From contig NZ_JACJTV010000017.1 in the NCBI RefSeq assembly GCF_014698845.1, forward strand, positions 51,227-115,226: a stretch of DNA of 64,000 nucleotides. The letters are read 5' to 3'. Of the stretch, positions 8,380 to 16,902 are shown in pieces (the first letter of the stretch is position 1; each line of letters opens with the position of its first letter). The DNA comes from Coleofasciculus sp. FACHB-1120. Its GTDB lineage: Bacteria > Cyanobacteriota > Cyanobacteriia > Cyanobacteriales > FACHB-T130. The notes under the pieces were generated by a model. That model was not told the DNA's origin. It made no database searches and was given only the letters and a program-made list of their open reading frames with translations. The translations under genes and the position numbers were made by a program.

Positions 8380-10200
8380 GTGCAACTCGTTGACTTTACT
8401 ACCTTAACTGCCGCTTGTTCTGAACTGCGTGCTGAGTGGATACCGGCGCGGCTGGAACAAGTTTATCAGCGCGATCGCTTTACAATTTCCATCGCCCTGC
8501 GAACCCTGAAGCGGCGGAGTTGGCTTACAGTTTCTTGGCATCCGCAAGCTGCGCGTGTTTGCATTGGCGATCCACCTCCCCGCACGCCAGATACATTTAC
8601 CTTCAGCGATCAGTTACGACATCAGTTGGGTGGCTTTGCTTTGGTGGCGATAGAAGCAAGTAGCGCTGACGCAAATACACCTTCAGCGATCGCACCTTGG
8701 GAACGAGTGATCGATTTACAATTTGCCAGACGTCCTGGAGATCCGGCTATCTGGCACCTGTACGTTGAAATCATGGGCAAATACAGCAACGTCATCCTTA
8801 CAGGTGCAGACAACCTTATTGTTACCGCCGCCCATCAAGTCAACGCCCAACAATCTAGCGTCCGTACCATCCTGACCGGACAGCCATACGAATCTCCACC
8901 CGCCCTCACTGCAACTATCCCGACTTTAAACGAATCCCAAGAACGCTGGCAAGAACGGCTGAGTTTAATTCCCGCAGCACTGCGGCGTCAGATACTGAAA
9001 AATTACCGGGGTTTGAGTCCAGCGCTGGTTGTCTCAATAGTACAAGCCGCTGGTCTAGATCCAGAGCAATCCACCGATACCCTCAAACAATCTGACTGGG
9101 ACGCTTTATTTCTCCGATGGCAAGAATGGCTGCAAGCAATTCTGAAAAGCCAATCCTCCCAGTCTTCTATCCCCTCGCCTACGACACTCCAGGCTCAGGG
9201 GGAGACTGGGGCAGTTTTTCATCCCGGCTGGACACCCGAAGGATACAACGTCTTGGGCTGGGGCATCGTTAAGCCTGCTGAATCAGTCCAAGAATTACTC
9301 AACCGCTACTACACCGATCGACTCAATCAACAAGAATTTAACCAGATTCATCATCAGTTGAGCCAGAAACTCAACAACGTTCTGGAAAAATTAAGGCTGA
9401 AGGCGTCTACCTTTACGGAACGCTTGCAGCAATCCGATCAAGCAGACCAACATCGGCAACAGGCAGATTTGCTGATGGCTTACCTTCAAAACTGGGAACC
9501 AGGGATGAAGTCAATTGACCTCAATGATTTTGATACCGGCAAACCCGTCACCATTCCCCTCGACCCTGAAAAAAATGCCGTCCAAAATGCCCAATCCCTC
9601 TACAAGCGAAATCAAAAGCTGAAACGCGCTCGCTCAGCCGTTGAACCGTTACTGAAAGAGGTGCAAGCGGAAATAGACTACTTGGAGCAAGTAGAAGCAA
9701 CCCTGACACAGCTGGATTCTTACGATGATCCAGAAGATTTACAAACACTCTTAGAAATCCGCGATGAGCTGATACAGCAGCAGTATCTACAAGATCCGGA
9801 CAATCGCAGCCGTAGGGATGAGGAGGGAAGCCACCCTTATCGTTACCAGACGCCTAGCGGCTTTGAGTTATTAATTGGGCGCAATAACCGCCAGAACGAC
9901 CAGCTAACCTTTCGGATGGCTGGGGATTACGACCTCTGGTTTCACACCCAGGAGATTCCTGGAAGTCATGGGTTGCTCAGGGTTGCGCCCGGTTCTGTCC
10001 CGGAAGAAGCCGATTTGCAATTTGCTGCCGATTTAATTTCCTATTACAGCCGCGCCAGACAAAGCGATCGCGTGCCAGTTGTCTACACGGAACCCAAACA
10101 CGTCTACAAACCCAAGGGTGCCAAACCGGGGATCGCTATTTATAAGCAGGAGCGCATTATTTGGGGGAGTCCTCCCGCAGCGATCAACTATCTAAGGTAG
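8380..10200 (+). CDS. rqcH: RqcH/Rqc2-type NFACT-domain protein (ribosome-associated quality control)
   Basis: 606 residues from a GTG start. The N-terminal NFACT-N domain (about residues 1-190) is followed by a helix-hairpin-helix region, a central coiled coil (about 300-460, rich in Gln/Glu/Leu) and a C-terminal NFACT-R domain. That last domain has the typical stretch DYDLWFHTQEIPGSHGLL and a Lys-rich end. RqcH proteins bind obstructed 50S subunits carrying peptidyl-tRNA and add C-terminal alanine tails that mark stalled chains for degradation. Older annotation calls them fibronectin-binding proteins, which is less likely for a cyanobacterium. It appears monocistronic, with a strong terminator 150 bases downstream. 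Confidence 0.92.
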   Translation: MQLVDFTTLTAACSELRAEWIPARLEQVYQRDRFTISIALRTLKRRSWLTVSWHPQAARVCIGDPPPRTPDTFTFSDQLRHQLGGFALVAIEASSADANTPSAIAPWERVIDLQFARRPGDPAIWHLYVEIMGKYSNVILTGADNLIVTAAHQVNAQQSSVRTILTGQPYESPPALTATIPTLNESQERWQERLSLIPAALRRQILKNYRGLSPALVVSIVQAAGLDPEQSTDTLKQSDWDALFLRWQEWLQAILKSQSSQSSIPSPTTLQAQGETGAVFHPGWTPEGYNVLGWGIVKPAESVQELLNRYYTDRLNQQEFNQIHHQLSQKLNNVLEKLRLKASTFTERLQQSDQADQHRQQADLLMAYLQNWEPGMKSIDLNDFDTGKPVTIPLDPEKNAVQNAQSLYKRNQKLKRARSAVEPLLKEVQAEIDYLEQVEATLTQLDSYDDPEDLQTLLEIRDELIQQQYLQDPDNRSRRDEEGSHPYRYQTPSGFELLIGRNNRQNDQLTFRMAGDYDLWFHTQEIPGSHGLLRVAPGSVPEEADLQFAADLISYYSRARQSDRVPVVYTEPKHVYKPKGAKPGIAIYKQERIIWGSPPAAINYLR

Positions 10201-10348
10201 GAATTTTACAAAAAAATGTAAATATTTCTTACTAAAAATGTGTATTTCCTGTTACAGTAAATATTAAAGAAATCTTACGGCTGGCGGTTGGGAACGCGCA
10301 GCTCTGGATTTCCTCGGATTAACGACAACAAAAATAAAGATTTTGTTC

Positions 10349-10378
10349 AACCAGCTGTCACATCAGCTGGTTTTTTTT
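10349..10378 (+). terminator. Intrinsic terminator downstream of rqcH
   Basis: AACCAGCTG and CAGCTGGTT form a perfect 9-bp stem with a 6-base loop, followed by eight T. The preceding 10201-10348 stretch has no gene. It might be the gene's 3' UTR or hold a small RNA that uses the same terminator. The remainder to 10572 shows only short repetitive AT/GC text and no gene. Confidence 0.92.
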
Positions 10379-10572
10379 CAGTGGTGAGTAGTCATTAGTC
10401 ATATTGCAAGCCCTCCCTTTCAGATGCCCGATCTAAGTCAGGCATCTCGCCTATAAGAATCCTTTAGGACTGAATCTGGGAGTATCCCCAATTAAGAGGA
10501 ACGCGACCCCGCAAGCAAAGCGCGGCGTGGCGTTCTGCCAATCACGCATGACTAATGACTAATGGCGCTTCA

Positions 10573-12582
10573 CTAGAATGTAAATGTGGTGCGGATAGTG
10601 CCGATCACAATATCATCGTTACGATTATTGTGGTCGGGAGCGGTGAGCCAGATAACCCCAGGCGTGATGGCGATATTGTCCGTCAATTGATACTGATAGA
10701 ACGCTTCAATGTGCAATGAAGTATCGTTATCTTCTCCCACTGGCGGGATGGGGATGCCTGCTGCGGTTAATGCGCCGATTGCGCCCGGATTAATATCGAT
10801 GGTTGAGTTAGTGACTTTCGGCTCCATGCCAACGACAATGCCAGCCAAGTTGCCTTGTTTACCCAAATCTGGGAAGGCTAGGGTGACAGCCCAGTTCCAG
10901 ATGTCAACTTTGCCACGATCAATGAGTCCTCCTAAAGTAGAGAGGTTGCGCGTGTTGGTGTAGCCAACCCAGCCACCCAAAACAAAGCGATCGCTCAGTT
11001 GCCAGGATAACTCCACACCGTAAGAATTGCTGCTCACGGGGAGATTGGTGCTGAACCCTAAGTTCGTTAAACCCCCGCCGACTGAACTACCGTCAATATC
11101 GGTATCAAAGAAGCGGGCAAGTCCGCCCTGGAAATTCGCGAGATTGCTACCCGTGCCGGTGTCATTGTTGTTGTAGGAATGAACGTAGGTTAAACCCAAC
11201 TTCAAGCGATCGCTTGGCTTGATCAGTAGCTGTGCCAAAGCACCGTAAGGCCCATTGAACAAACCACCATCTTCTCCGGGGTTGGCGGCATCACCCGCTA
11301 AATAGCCTAAGCTAAGTTCAAAGCGATCGCCCAACTGCTGCCTTAGTCCAAGTCCAGCACCTTCTGCTAGGTAATAAATCGGGGGGCGTGTTCCAAACGT
11401 GGATAGTGCCCCAGTCGTACCGTCACCGTCGAGGAAGTTGACGGTATCGGTAAAGTCATCCGCCGCACCTGCATTTGCCGCAAGTACGACTTCTGTTCTC
11501 TCACCGAGGGGGAAAGCGTACAGAAATGCATCGACGAAAAGATCATTATCAGTCGCACCTGAGAAAAACAGGTTGCCTTCTGGTGTCAGGGTGCGTTCGG
11601 TAAGAGAACCTAGCCCTTCCGCTTGCAATCGCGTTCTCAGCACATCTTTCCCGGTGAAGCTAGTTTCAAAATTCAGACGGGTACGATGACCAAAAATCGT
11701 TACATTGTCGATGTCATCGCCATTAGCATCTTCGCCGTTGAAAATCCCTGCCAGCGCAAAGATCGCTTCTCCCTGTAGTTTGGTGGTAGTGGAAAATTGA
11801 TGGCTTTCCAGAAAAGCGGTGCGACCTTCTAAATTATCGACCCGTGTCCGCAATGTCGCCAGTTCTACGCCAAATTCATCAATCAATCGCTGTAATGTAG
11901 CTAAATCCGCTTTGGTGACGAAATCTGCCGAACTGGCGGCAATCAATTTCTCGATTTGTTGCAGACAAGCATTCAACCCCGCAGCAAATTCATACCGACT
12001 GAGTGCCCGATTGCCGCGAAAGGTGCCATCGGGATATCCTGCAATACAACCGTAACGTTCTACAAGCGATCGCAGCGCTTCATACGCCCAATCGGTCGGT
12101 TCTACGTCTTGCAGTTGGGAAACATTTGTGACTTGTTCCAGAGAACTATCTGCGCCCTCTGGATTGGTATAAACATCGATTTGTTCTAAAACCTCGGCAT
12201 CAGTCGTCACTGATGTCGGGGTGGTAGCTGGGATTTGGGCTAAATCTGTCACTGTTGACTGATTTGGCGTCATCACCACTGATGCTGGTGTTTCTATCTC
12301 GACAACAGATGTCTCTTTCAACTTCATCTCGGAATTGGTAATCGGCGCAGCTTCAACGGCTACCGTGTTTGATACCAATTCTTCATTTTTTTGATGCGAT
12401 ATCTGAGATTCTTGTTTGCCCTCATCAAGCGGGAGAGTGGGAGCGATCGCTTCCTCGATTGTGTTCTCCACTTCCATCACCGCTGGAGTTTCAGTTGCGA
12501 ATGCCCCAGCATCCATTACCAGCATTGCACCGAACACGGCTGGGCTTACTAGCAGCGCATTCCACAGACTTTTAAAGTTCAT
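10573..12582 (-). CDS. SLH-domain OprB-type outer-membrane porin
   Basis: 669 residues. A signal peptide (FKSLWNALLVSPAVFGAMLV..AFA) is followed by a Glu/Thr-rich linker. An SLH domain (about residues 160-215, QDVEPTDWAYEALRSLVERYGC to RYEFAAGLNACLQQ) would bind peptidoglycan-linked polymer. A short coiled coil follows (about 225-260). The rest is a beta-barrel ending in aromatic F (IRTTFTF), the usual outer-membrane insertion signal. This is the standard architecture of cyanobacterial porins (Som/OprB). The gene is divergent from znuA with a Zur-like box between them, suggesting it may help zinc cross the outer membrane. Substrate choice is inferred from context only. Confidence 0.9.
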   Translation of the reverse strand: MNFKSLWNALLVSPAVFGAMLVMDAGAFATETPAVMEVENTIEEAIAPTLPLDEGKQESQISHQKNEELVSNTVAVEAAPITNSEMKLKETSVVEIETPASVVMTPNQSTVTDLAQIPATTPTSVTTDAEVLEQIDVYTNPEGADSSLEQVTNVSQLQDVEPTDWAYEALRSLVERYGCIAGYPDGTFRGNRALSRYEFAAGLNACLQQIEKLIAASSADFVTKADLATLQRLIDEFGVELATLRTRVDNLEGRTAFLESHQFSTTTKLQGEAIFALAGIFNGEDANGDDIDNVTIFGHRTRLNFETSFTGKDVLRTRLQAEGLGSLTERTLTPEGNLFFSGATDNDLFVDAFLYAFPLGERTEVVLAANAGAADDFTDTVNFLDGDGTTGALSTFGTRPPIYYLAEGAGLGLRQQLGDRFELSLGYLAGDAANPGEDGGLFNGPYGALAQLLIKPSDRLKLGLTYVHSYNNNDTGTGSNLANFQGGLARFFDTDIDGSSVGGGLTNLGFSTNLPVSSNSYGVELSWQLSDRFVLGGWVGYTNTRNLSTLGGLIDRGKVDIWNWAVTLAFPDLGKQGNLAGIVVGMEPKVTNSTIDINPGAIGALTAAGIPIPPVGEDNDTSLHIEAFYQYQLTDNIAITPGVIWLTAPDHNNRNDDIVIGTIRTTFTF

Positions 12583-12587
12583 TTCTC

Positions 12588-12598
12588 ACTCCTCACAC
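12588..12598 (-). promoter_or_regulatory. Perfect match to the Yfr1 sRNA core over the porin ribosome-binding site
   Basis: The porin mRNA leader reads GUGUGAGGAGU five bases before AUG. This is the exact complement of ACUCCUCACAC, the conserved single-stranded core of the cyanobacterial small RNA Yfr1. It includes the GAGGAG ribosome-binding site. Yfr1 is known to repress porin mRNAs in Prochlorococcus by pairing there, so this is a likely target site. The match is directly seen; regulation is inferred. Confidence 0.75.
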
Positions 12599-12832
12599 CC
12601 TTTCAAGATTCTCAGCTGCGACTGACTGCTCTACAGTTTGCCGAAGACAATTTATTGACAATTCTGCTGAATTTTGATTATAAACTGCCCTTTTCCAATG
12701 AAAAGCATCCGTTGCTGCTGAGAAGTTTTGCTTTTAAACACTTAAGAGACAAGATTTCTCCAACTTTTACAATCCCCCCTCATGGCATTTACCAGTCAAA
12801 ACTTAACTATCGGCAGCAACATCATACTAAAA

Positions 12833-12847
12833 TGAGAATTATTATCA
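12833..12847. promoter_or_regulatory. Zur-box-like palindrome between porin and znuA
   Basis: TGAGAATTATTATCA fits the inverted-repeat form TGAnAAT-n-ATTnTCA of cyanobacterial Zur (FurB) operators. It lies 70 bases upstream of the znuA start. A further half-site, ATTCTCA, occurs at 12866-12872. Its place in the divergent region fits zinc-dependent repression of znuA and possibly of the porin. This is a motif match, not proof. Confidence 0.75.
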
Positions 12848-12916
12848 TATCTTTAAAATAAGACTCATTCTCAAAAAAAGAGATTGACACTTCCACCGTC
12901 TACCAGGAGATAAACC

Positions 12917-13966
12917 GTGACGCCCCCTAGAATCCGGCATCAAATCCGACATCATCCGAGTAAATTTGTCCTACCCCTATTACTGCTGCCAGTGTTCGCT
13001 GCTGCTGGGTGTAGCTCATCAAATACTTCTGTCCCATCGCCACAGCAGAGTGCTTCGCCGCAGTCGCCAGTAGGGGCGCAGAATCCGAACTCTCCACGGG
13101 TGGTCGCAACTTTTTTGCCGATGTATTGGTTTACTAAGGCAGTTGCGGGTGACAAAGCGCAGGTAGAAGTTTTGGTGCCACCCGGCTCGGAAGTGCATGA
13201 GTATCAAGCGACACCCGCAAACGTGCAAGCGATCGCCCAAGCAGATGTGCTGGTAAAAAACGGCTTGGGATTGGAAGAATTTCTTCAAGAAACCATAAAA
13301 AATTCTGGAAACGCCCAGCTCAAAGAAATTGATAGCACTAAAGGCATGAAAGTCTTAGAAGACGCCTCACCCGTGGCGAACGCTGGTCAAAATGCCAGCC
13401 ATGAAGATCATAACCACGAGGGAGAAGCCGGTAAAAAGGCAGAAGAACACGACCACGCAGAAGGAAATCCTCACGTTTGGCTCGATCCAGTCCGAGCCAA
13501 ACAGCAAGTGGAGAATATTCGGGATGGTTTAATTGCAGCCAATCCTGAGAACAAAGCGACTTATCAAGCAAACGCCACCGCCTACATTCAGCAACTGGAA
13601 GCGCTAGACAAAGAATTTCAGCAGCGTCTGCAACCCTATCGCGGTTGTACTTATGTCACCTTCCACGACGCTTATCCTTACATTGCTCAGCGCTACCAGC
13701 TTCAGCAAGTTGCAGTGGTTCAGATTCCCGAAGATAACCTCTCCCCTACTGATATCCAAAAGGCGGTCGGAGCAGTGAAAAAGTACAATGTTAAAGCGCT
13801 GCTGGGGGAACCAGGAACTGACAATAAATTGCTTGAAAGTCTCTCCACCGACTTGAAATTAACCCTGAGAACCATCGATCCTCTGGAAAACGGCCCCCTG
13901 ACTCCGGAGCATTATTTCACCGCGATGAAGCAAAATCTGCAAACCCTGGAAGCTGCTTGCAAGTAG
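12917..13966 (+). CDS. znuA: Zinc ABC transporter substrate-binding lipoprotein ZnuA
   Basis: 349 residues from a GTG start with AGGAGA seven bases upstream. The N terminus has a hydrophobic signal with lipobox-like AAAGC (Cys at about residue 32), so the protein should be a periplasmic lipoprotein. The family features are present: conserved His in GSEVHEYQATP, a His/Asp/Glu-rich loop (about residues 165-190, SHEDHNHEG then EEHDHAEG), GNPHVWLDP, and the C-terminal His in TFHDAYPYIAQRY. It captures Zn2+ for the ZnuBC importer. It heads the znuA-znuC unit downstream of a Zur-like box. Confidence 0.95.
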   Translation: MTPPRIRHQIRHHPSKFVLPLLLLPVFAAAGCSSSNTSVPSPQQSASPQSPVGAQNPNSPRVVATFLPMYWFTKAVAGDKAQVEVLVPPGSEVHEYQATPANVQAIAQADVLVKNGLGLEEFLQETIKNSGNAQLKEIDSTKGMKVLEDASPVANAGQNASHEDHNHEGEAGKKAEEHDHAEGNPHVWLDPVRAKQQVENIRDGLIAANPENKATYQANATAYIQQLEALDKEFQQRLQPYRGCTYVTFHDAYPYIAQRYQLQQVAVVQIPEDNLSPTDIQKAVGAVKKYNVKALLGEPGTDNKLLESLSTDLKLTLRTIDPLENGPLTPEHYFTAMKQNLQTLEAACK

Positions 13967-13968
13967 AC

Positions 13969-14775
13969 GTGAGAAACTCTGACGCCCCTAATTACCCATC
14001 TCCAATTCTGAAAGTTGACGGCTTAACTGTATATTTAGGAAGCTATCTGGCGCTTCGGGATGTCTCTTTTGATTTGCTACCCGGAACTAATACAGCAGTA
14101 GTTGGCCCGAATGGTGCCGGTAAAAGTACGCTGGTGCAAGCAATTCTGGGATTAATTCCGCGAAGTGCTGGAAAAGTAGAAATTTTTGACCGTCCAGTTG
14201 AACGTTTGGGTCGTTGGTGTCACTGGTTAGGCTATATGCCGCAAAATTTTATCTTTGACCGGAGTTTTCCAATTTCTGTCGCCGAATTGGTGGGGTTGGG
14301 ATGGGCGAAGAAAAATCAGGAGTCAGGAAAACTCAAGCCTCAAAACTTTTTGTCATTCTGGCGGGAAGATGAAAAGAAATCAGATGCGATCGCTTCTGCC
14401 TTGAAACGGGTAGACGCTTATCACCTGCGCCGTCAATCTATCGGTACCTTGAGTGGCGGTCAACTCAAGCGAGTTTTGCTGGCTTATTGTCTGGTGATGC
14501 CCCGTCAACTTCTGGTGCTGGATGAAGCGTTTGCTGGTATTGATGTGCAGGGTGCAGCAGATTTTTATGCTTTGCTGAATGAACTCAAACGTGAGGAAAA
14601 TTGGACGGTGTTGCAAGTTTCCCACGATATCGACATGGTAAGTCGCCACTGCGATCGCGTTCTCTGCCTCAATCAAACGGTAGTCTGCACTGGCACCCCA
14701 GAAATTGCCCTTTCTCCCCAAAACTTGCTAGCGACTTATGGCCCAAGTTTCAGTCGCTATCATCATCACCACTAA
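13969..14775 (+). CDS. znuC: Zinc ABC transporter ATP-binding protein ZnuC
   Basis: About 268 residues. Walker A is GPNGAGKS, the signature motif is LSGGQLKR, Walker B is LLVLDEAF, and the switch histidine is in LQVSHD. The start is uncertain: a TTG at 13957 overlaps the end of znuA, but a GTG at 13969 just after the znuA stop gives a normal length and I prefer it. Translation is probably coupled to znuA. The C terminus ends in a run of histidines (RYHHHH), which may bind metal. The product powers zinc import with ZnuA and ZnuB. Confidence 0.95.
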   Translation: MRNSDAPNYPSPILKVDGLTVYLGSYLALRDVSFDLLPGTNTAVVGPNGAGKSTLVQAILGLIPRSAGKVEIFDRPVERLGRWCHWLGYMPQNFIFDRSFPISVAELVGLGWAKKNQESGKLKPQNFLSFWREDEKKSDAIASALKRVDAYHLRRQSIGTLSGGQLKRVLLAYCLVMPRQLLVLDEAFAGIDVQGAADFYALLNELKREENWTVLQVSHDIDMVSRHCDRVLCLNQTVVCTGTPEIALSPQNLLATYGPSFSRYHHHH

Positions 14776-14821
14776 AAAAATTAAAAAATTAAAAGTGCAA
14801 AATTAAAAAGGCAAAAAATTT

Positions 14822-15232
14822 TTAATTTGCTTCATCCAAATGTTCTGCAACCGAGCGATAGAGGTCTAAAACGTGATTATCTTGAAGGCTATAGAAGACC
14901 TTGCGCCCACGCTTGCGGTAGCTGACCAATCGCAGGGCGCGTAAGGCTCTCAGCTGATGGGAAACCGCTGATTCGCTCATTTCTAGCGCTGCTGCTAAGT
15001 CACACACACACAGTTCTTCAAGTGCCAAAACTGATAAAATCCGCAGGCGATTGGCGTCTCCTAAGAGACTAAAGAACTCTGCCATGCGCTGGGACTTCTC
15101 GATGCTGAGAATCTGAGTTTGTAATTGGTGAGCGTTATCGATGTCAACCGGGTGTGGCGGATTACAATTTAGATTTTCTGTCTTCTGAAAGTCGCTGTTT
15201 ACAGCTTCATCAGATGAAAGTTGCACTGACAT
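14822..15232 (-). CDS. ArsR/SmtB-family metal-sensing repressor
   Basis: 136 residues. The winged-helix core is clear (LLGDANRLRILSVLALEELCVCDLAAALEMSESAVSHQLRALR). It keeps the alpha-3 thiolate motif ELCVCDL of ArsR/CadC types. It also keeps the alpha-5 zinc ligands of SmtB/ZiaR/CzrA types, as Asp/His pairs in DNHVLDL and AEHLDE. A His/Cys-containing N-terminal tail is present. SmtB proteins release DNA when zinc binds, derepressing metallothionein or exporters. It lies between znuC and znuB on the opposite strand, close to a metallothionein gene with a SmtB-like operator, which is its most likely target. Confidence 0.9.
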   Translation of the reverse strand: MSVQLSSDEAVNSDFQKTENLNCNPPHPVDIDNAHQLQTQILSIEKSQRMAEFFSLLGDANRLRILSVLALEELCVCDLAAALEMSESAVSHQLRALRALRLVSYRKRGRKVFYSLQDNHVLDLYRSVAEHLDEAN

Positions 15233-15276
15233 TTCTCAAAATAGCTAGATACTCTTATCGTAACTGATTCGCTGAT

Positions 15277-16170
15277 GTGGATGGAAAGCTCATGACTCTC
15301 CTAGATTGGTCGATCTCATTTCATGTTCACTGGCTAGCGATCGCAGATAGCGCTAATTTAATCACCTTGTTGCAGTTTCCCTTCATGCAACGAGCGATCG
15401 CAGGTGGCGTCTTGATGGGACTTCTCGGCGGCTTTCTTGGCAGTTTTGTGACTTTGCGCCAGTTGTCTTTTTTCAGCCACGCCGTTGGTCACGCAGCCTT
15501 AGTCGGGCTAGTGATGGGAGTCTTGTTGCAGCTAAATCCCACCTGGATGCTACTACCCTTTACGGTAATTTTTGGTTTAGCGGTTCTCTACCTGATTGAC
15601 CAAACCAATCTCGCCAGCGACAACATCCTCAGCATTGTGCTATCCGGTGCCTTGGCAATTGGCGTCATTCTCAGCAGCTTCATCCAGGGCTATCGGGGCA
15701 ACCTCTTAGGCGCTTTATTTGGCGATATTCTCGCAATTAATAACACCGACTTGGTGCTGGTTTTCCTATTGCTTGTGGGCAGCGGTATATTTTTACTGTC
15801 AACGCTGCGAGAGCAAATATTGTTGACCCTGAACCCTGATGTGGCAAAGGTTCAGGGTGTTCCAGTCCAGCTTTATCGCTACTTATTTGTTGTACTGCTG
15901 TCCCTGGCAGTTGCCGTTTCTATCAAAGCTGTGGGGATTTTACTCGTAAATGCCTTTCTAGTGATTCCCGCTTCTACTGCCAAGTTGCTGAGTCACCAAT
16001 TTATCTACTTTCTCTGGCTCTCGGTTTTCTTGGGAGCGATGAGCAGCGTTGCTGGAATGATTGTATCCGGTCTTTTCAACTTTGCTTCTGGCCCTAGTAT
16101 TGTTCTCGTCCAGTTTTTGCTGTTTCTAGCCGTTCTCGGCTGGGCAAAGCTGAATCTGCAAGCTAGCTGA
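15277..16170 (+). CDS. znuB: Zinc ABC transporter permease ZnuB
   Basis: 297 residues with about eight hydrophobic helices, matching the ABC-3 (ZnuB/MntB) permease family. Typical segments are FMQRAIAGGVLMGLLGGFLGSFVTLRQLSFFSHAVGHAAL near the N terminus and the helix containing AVGILLVNAFLVIPASTAKLL. It forms the membrane channel for zinc uptake with ZnuA and ZnuC. The start may instead be the second Met (MTLLDWS, 15292). It is separated from znuC by the reverse-oriented smtB-like gene, so it needs its own promoter or read-through. Confidence 0.94.
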   Translation: MDGKLMTLLDWSISFHVHWLAIADSANLITLLQFPFMQRAIAGGVLMGLLGGFLGSFVTLRQLSFFSHAVGHAALVGLVMGVLLQLNPTWMLLPFTVIFGLAVLYLIDQTNLASDNILSIVLSGALAIGVILSSFIQGYRGNLLGALFGDILAINNTDLVLVFLLLVGSGIFLLSTLREQILLTLNPDVAKVQGVPVQLYRYLFVVLLSLAVAVSIKAVGILLVNAFLVIPASTAKLLSHQFIYFLWLSVFLGAMSSVAGMIVSGLFNFASGPSIVLVQFLLFLAVLGWAKLNLQAS

Positions 16171-16202
16171 GGTAAGGAAGGTTAGCGGGTTGCAGATTAG
16201 CT

Positions 16203-16255
16203 GGTTGAAGGTTAGCCGGTTTATGAGAACTTTCAACGGCTGTAAACCTTCAACC
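16203..16255. terminator. Hairpin between convergent znuB and metallothionein genes
   Basis: GGTTGAAGGTT (16203-16213) and AACCTTCAACC (16245-16255) form a perfect 11-bp stem around a 31-base loop. No strong T-run follows, so it is a probable but not certain transcription stop for the convergent genes. Confidence 0.5.
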
Positions 16256-16277
16256 CCTGTAAACTTTCAACCTTCAT

Positions 16278-16442
16278 TTAGCCGCAGTTGCAGCCGTGAT
16301 GGGAGCAGCCTTGTCCAGATTCGTGACCATTGGCACAAGCTTCGCCGCAGTAGTATTTACCACTTTTTTCCACCGCTTCGCTGATGGAAACAACGCATAA
16401 GCAGGATTCACAGGCACATTTCATCGAAGTTACGGTAGTCAT
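16278..16442 (-). CDS. smtA: Bacterial metallothionein (SmtA/BmtA type), 54 residues
   Basis: A short gene I translated by hand: MTTVTSMKCACESCLCVV at the start and GHESGQGCSHHGCNCG at the end. It has nine Cys, and three His near the C-terminal half. The pattern CxCxxCxC, then YYCGEACANGH, then C-HHGCNCG matches SmtA from Synechococcus and other cyanobacterial metallothioneins, which bind about four zinc ions in a Zn4Cys9His2 cluster. It stores or detoxifies zinc in the cytosol. A SmtB-type operator lies 38-60 bases upstream, and the SmtB-like repressor gene is 1 kb away. The Cys and His spacing leaves little doubt. Confidence 0.95.
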   Translation of the reverse strand: MTTVTSMKCACESCLCVVSISEAVEKSGKYYCGEACANGHESGQGCSHHGCNCG

Positions 16443-16479
16443 TGCTTTGTCCTAGTCAACTCTTCATTTACTATAACAT

Positions 16480-16502
16480 CTGAACAGATATTCAGATATC
16501 TG
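16480..16502. promoter_or_regulatory. SmtB/ZiaR-type operator upstream of the metallothionein gene
   Basis: CTGAA-CAGATA-TTCAG (16480-16495) overlaps a second inverted repeat, CAGATAT-TCAG-ATATCTG (16485-16502). The half-sites CTGAA/TTCAG and TGAACA match the operator style described for SmtB and ZiaR. It is placed 38-60 bases before the metallothionein ATG, where a bound repressor would block transcription. Confidence 0.75.
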
Positions 16503-16650
16503 TCCTTTTCAGGAATCGTCATAAAGATAGCGATCGCCCTTGCTGCAACCGGAATCTCTGGCAAAAACTAAAAATATTAACCAATCTGCCACTAGGGGCT
16601 TGTCAACACCTTCTAACTTTGTTAATTTAATAAAGCACCAAAAAAAGTGC

Positions 16651-16723
<73 letters not shown>

Positions 16724-16902
16724 TTTTCTAAAACATAGATTCAGCACATATTTTAGCTGATTATTATTGCTAAATTCTTATCGAGATTCTAGTAGAGTCT
16801 ATATGAATCCTGATTAATAATAGATAGCTATATAGCCATAAATTAAGGGATTTAGATTCATGGCAACCCGCTTTTCTGCTGACTTGGTTTTGTCCTGTTC
16901 TC

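Noticed and set aside
10201..10348. Possible small RNA using the terminator at 10349-10378
   Set aside because: No convincing promoter or conserved motif is visible; it can equally be the 3' UTR of rqcH.
12560..12640. The plus strand here contains ACTCCTCACAC, which could mark the yfr1 gene itself
   Set aside because: The two flanking stem-loops and T-run of Yfr1 are missing, and the motif sits exactly on the antisense of the porin ribosome site, so it fits a target better.
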